From: Planctomycetota bacterium
GTDB taxonomy: Bacteria > Planctomycetota > UBA1135 > UBA2386
DNA length: 64,000 bases
Direction: 5' to 3'
Assembly (NCBI GenBank): GCA_020638735.1
Contig: JACKHZ010000009.1
Coordinates: 372,001-436,000, forward strand
Part shown: piece by piece, positions 62,737 to 64,000 of the stretch
Position numbering within the stretch: the first letter of the stretch is position 1
Layout: every line of letters starts with the position of its first letter
The notes under the pieces: model-generated
Seen by the model: the letters and a program-made list of their open reading frames with translations, nothing else
What the model was told of the DNA's origin: nothing
The model's database searches: none
Made by a program: the position numbers and the translations under genes

Positions 62737-64000
62737 GTGCCAGGCCTTCGCCTCCTCGCCGCCGCGCTCGCCGCGTGCGCCCTCGCACCGTGCCAGAACA
62801 CGGTGCAAGTCCCCCTCAACTACAACTTCAACGGCATCGCCCACGCCGGCGAGACAGGTCAGCCGGACGCGCCGAACGGCTTCCGCTCGATCTCGGACCG
62901 GGCGTTGGACTTCACCGGCGGCGTGCCGCCGCTGGCGGTCTTCCAGCGCTTCGCGGTGGTCGCACAGCCGGGCGTGCTCGACATGGTGCACCTCGGCAAC
63001 CGCAACACCGTGGACAACGGCAACTGGGCGTTCGAGGCGACCGCCGACGGCGACAACCGCGGCACCCAGCCGGCGTGGCTGCCGAACGTCAACCAGGCGG
63101 GCGCGCAGACCACCGTGCTGGCGACGCCGATCCCGATCGGCAACAACTCGTCGGCGAGCGTGCTGTTCCACGTCAGCAACGGCGGCGGCTCGTGCAGCGT
63201 GACCTTCACCTACCAGAGCGGCGCTTCGAGCGTGCACACGATCTCGGCGCCCGACTGGTTCGGCGGCAGCTTCGCCGGCCGCGAGAACACCGACCTCGCC
63301 GACGCCGGCCAGAGCCTCAACCTGGTCGAGGCGATCGTCGACCTCAGCGCCGACGTCGGCCAGACGCTGACGCAGATCGCGTTCTCCAACCGCAGCAACA
63401 CCACCGCCGACTACGGCATCTACGCGGTCAACGTCGAGGCCGCCGTGCTGCCGCGGCTCGTCAACCGCATCGCGCTCGACTGCAACTGGAACGGCGTCGT
63501 GCACGCGGGCGAGGACCAACAGCCCGACGCGCCCGACGGCTTCCGCTCGATCGCCGACAAGGCGCTCGACTTCCGCGCCGGCGTGCCGAACACGACGCAG
63601 CTCGCGGACTTCGACCTGGTGGCGGCGCCCGGCGCGCTCGACTGCGTGATGCTCGGCAACCGCAACACCGTCGGCAACGGCAGCAACGCCTTCGACCTGG
63701 TCGCCGACGGCGACAACTTCGGCGTGCAGCCGAACTGGCTCGTCGACCCCGATCTGACGGGGCCGCAGACGACGACGCTGCCGCAGCCGATCCTGCTCGA
63801 CGGCGCGTCGACGGCGAGTTTCCTGTTCCAGATGACCAACGGCGGCGGCGCCTTCGACGTGACCTTCTCGCTGCTCGGCGGGTCGATCACCGCGACGCTG
63901 CGCGGCAGCGACTGGGTCGGCGGCAGCTACCTCGGCATGTCGGCCGTCGATCGCGCGCTGCCCGGCGTGCCGCTGCGCATCGACGGCGCCTCGATCGACC
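62737..64000 (+). CDS. Paralogous NxNG...HAGE repeat protein, cut by the window end
   Basis: A secreted paralogue of the preceding gene, starting at GTG with signal peptide GLRLLAAALAACALAPC. Domain 1 opens YNFNGIAHAGE, domain 2 CNWNGVVHAGE, each followed by GFRSISDRALDF or GFRSIADKALDF, LDMVHLGNRNTVDN or CVMLGNRNTVGN, TTVLATP or TTTLPQP, VSNGGGSCSVTFTY or MTNGGGAFDVTFSL, and DWFGGSF or DWVGGSY. At least 421 codons are in the window; the C-terminal module presumably lies beyond. The divergent pair shares a ~225-base promoter region. Confidence 0.75.
   Translation, partial: MPGLRLLAAALAACALAPCQNTVQVPLNYNFNGIAHAGETGQPDAPNGFRSISDRALDFTGGVPPLAVFQRFAVVAQPGVLDMVHLGNRNTVDNGNWAFEATADGDNRGTQPAWLPNVNQAGAQTTVLATPIPIGNNSSASVLFHVSNGGGSCSVTFTYQSGASSVHTISAPDWFGGSFAGRENTDLADAGQSLNLVEAIVDLSADVGQTLTQIAFSNRSNTTADYGIYAVNVEAAVLPRLVNRIALDCNWNGVVHAGEDQQPDAPDGFRSIADKALDFRAGVPNTTQLADFDLVAAPGALDCVMLGNRNTVGNGSNAFDLVADGDNFGVQPNWLVDPDLTGPQTTTLPQPILLDGASTASFLFQMTNGGGAFDVTFSLLGGSITATLRGSDWVGGSYLGMSAVDRALPGVPLRIDGASID

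Overview
The window is about 64 kb of very GC-rich DNA (clearly above 70% G+C by eye), densely coding on both strands, with many exported proteins. The mix points to a Planctomycetota-like bacterium: a formylglycine-type sulfatase, a divergent ECF sigma / Ser-Thr kinase pair, paired DUF1343 muramidases, six-loop EF-hand and Kelch proteins, and many secreted proteins of unknown function that share one C-terminal module. This assignment is inference from gene content; there is no rRNA to confirm it.

Left end (1-4.9 kb). A Kelch-repeat secreted gene carries several frameshifts, and a noisy ~730-base copy of the Kelch start plus the start of an Rsm22-like methyltransferase lies next to the good copy. 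Then come the intact methyltransferase, a NagB-like deaminase, and a scar of two inverted zinc-ribbon transposase-like fragments and a DUF4351-like tail.

Amino-sugar and cell-wall salvage block (4.9-12.1 kb). A membrane acyltransferase overlaps murQ on the minus strand. Divergently come an SSS symporter, a GNAT acetyltransferase, two NamZ/DUF1343 exo-muramidases and an exported VOC lipoprotein. With nagB nearby this reads as a peptidoglycan-sugar scavenging locus, although no MurNAc kinase is visible.

Middle (12.2-36.9 kb). Secreted proteins alternate with a GT-C membrane glycosyltransferase, an SMR exporter, and a three-gene operon of histidine kinase, OmpR regulator and exported protein. 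These are followed by a lipoprotein, a possible NYN-like protein, an EF-hand protein, an M14 carboxypeptidase overlapping a sulfatase, a MntA-HepT pair whose HepT active-site His is changed to Arg, a Ser/Thr kinase divergent from its ECF sigma factor, and an aspartate ammonia-lyase fused to a cyclic-nucleotide-binding domain.

Right part (37-64 kb). An ABC-2 exporter, a fused aldolase/dehydrogenase overlapping an RluD-type synthase, an HD-GYP response regulator, an FGE-fold secreted protein, a RmlC-like cupin, a cardiolipin synthase, a lipoprotein and tRNA-Thr(CGU) come first. Then follow an exported HEAT protein with an apparent pseudo-receiver (divergent from an NtrC-type activator), a LysM protein, a hutU / FAD oxidoreductase / LolA-like operon, a di-heme peroxidase, a STAS-HEAT protein, and two divergent paralogues built of a tandem ~210-residue NxNG...HAGE domain, the last cut by the window end.

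The most notable items are the C-terminal module shared by at least six secreted proteins plus one orphan fragment, the NxNG/HAGE repeat family, the exported pseudo-receiver, the HepT variant, and the damaged left end, which may be an assembly error.
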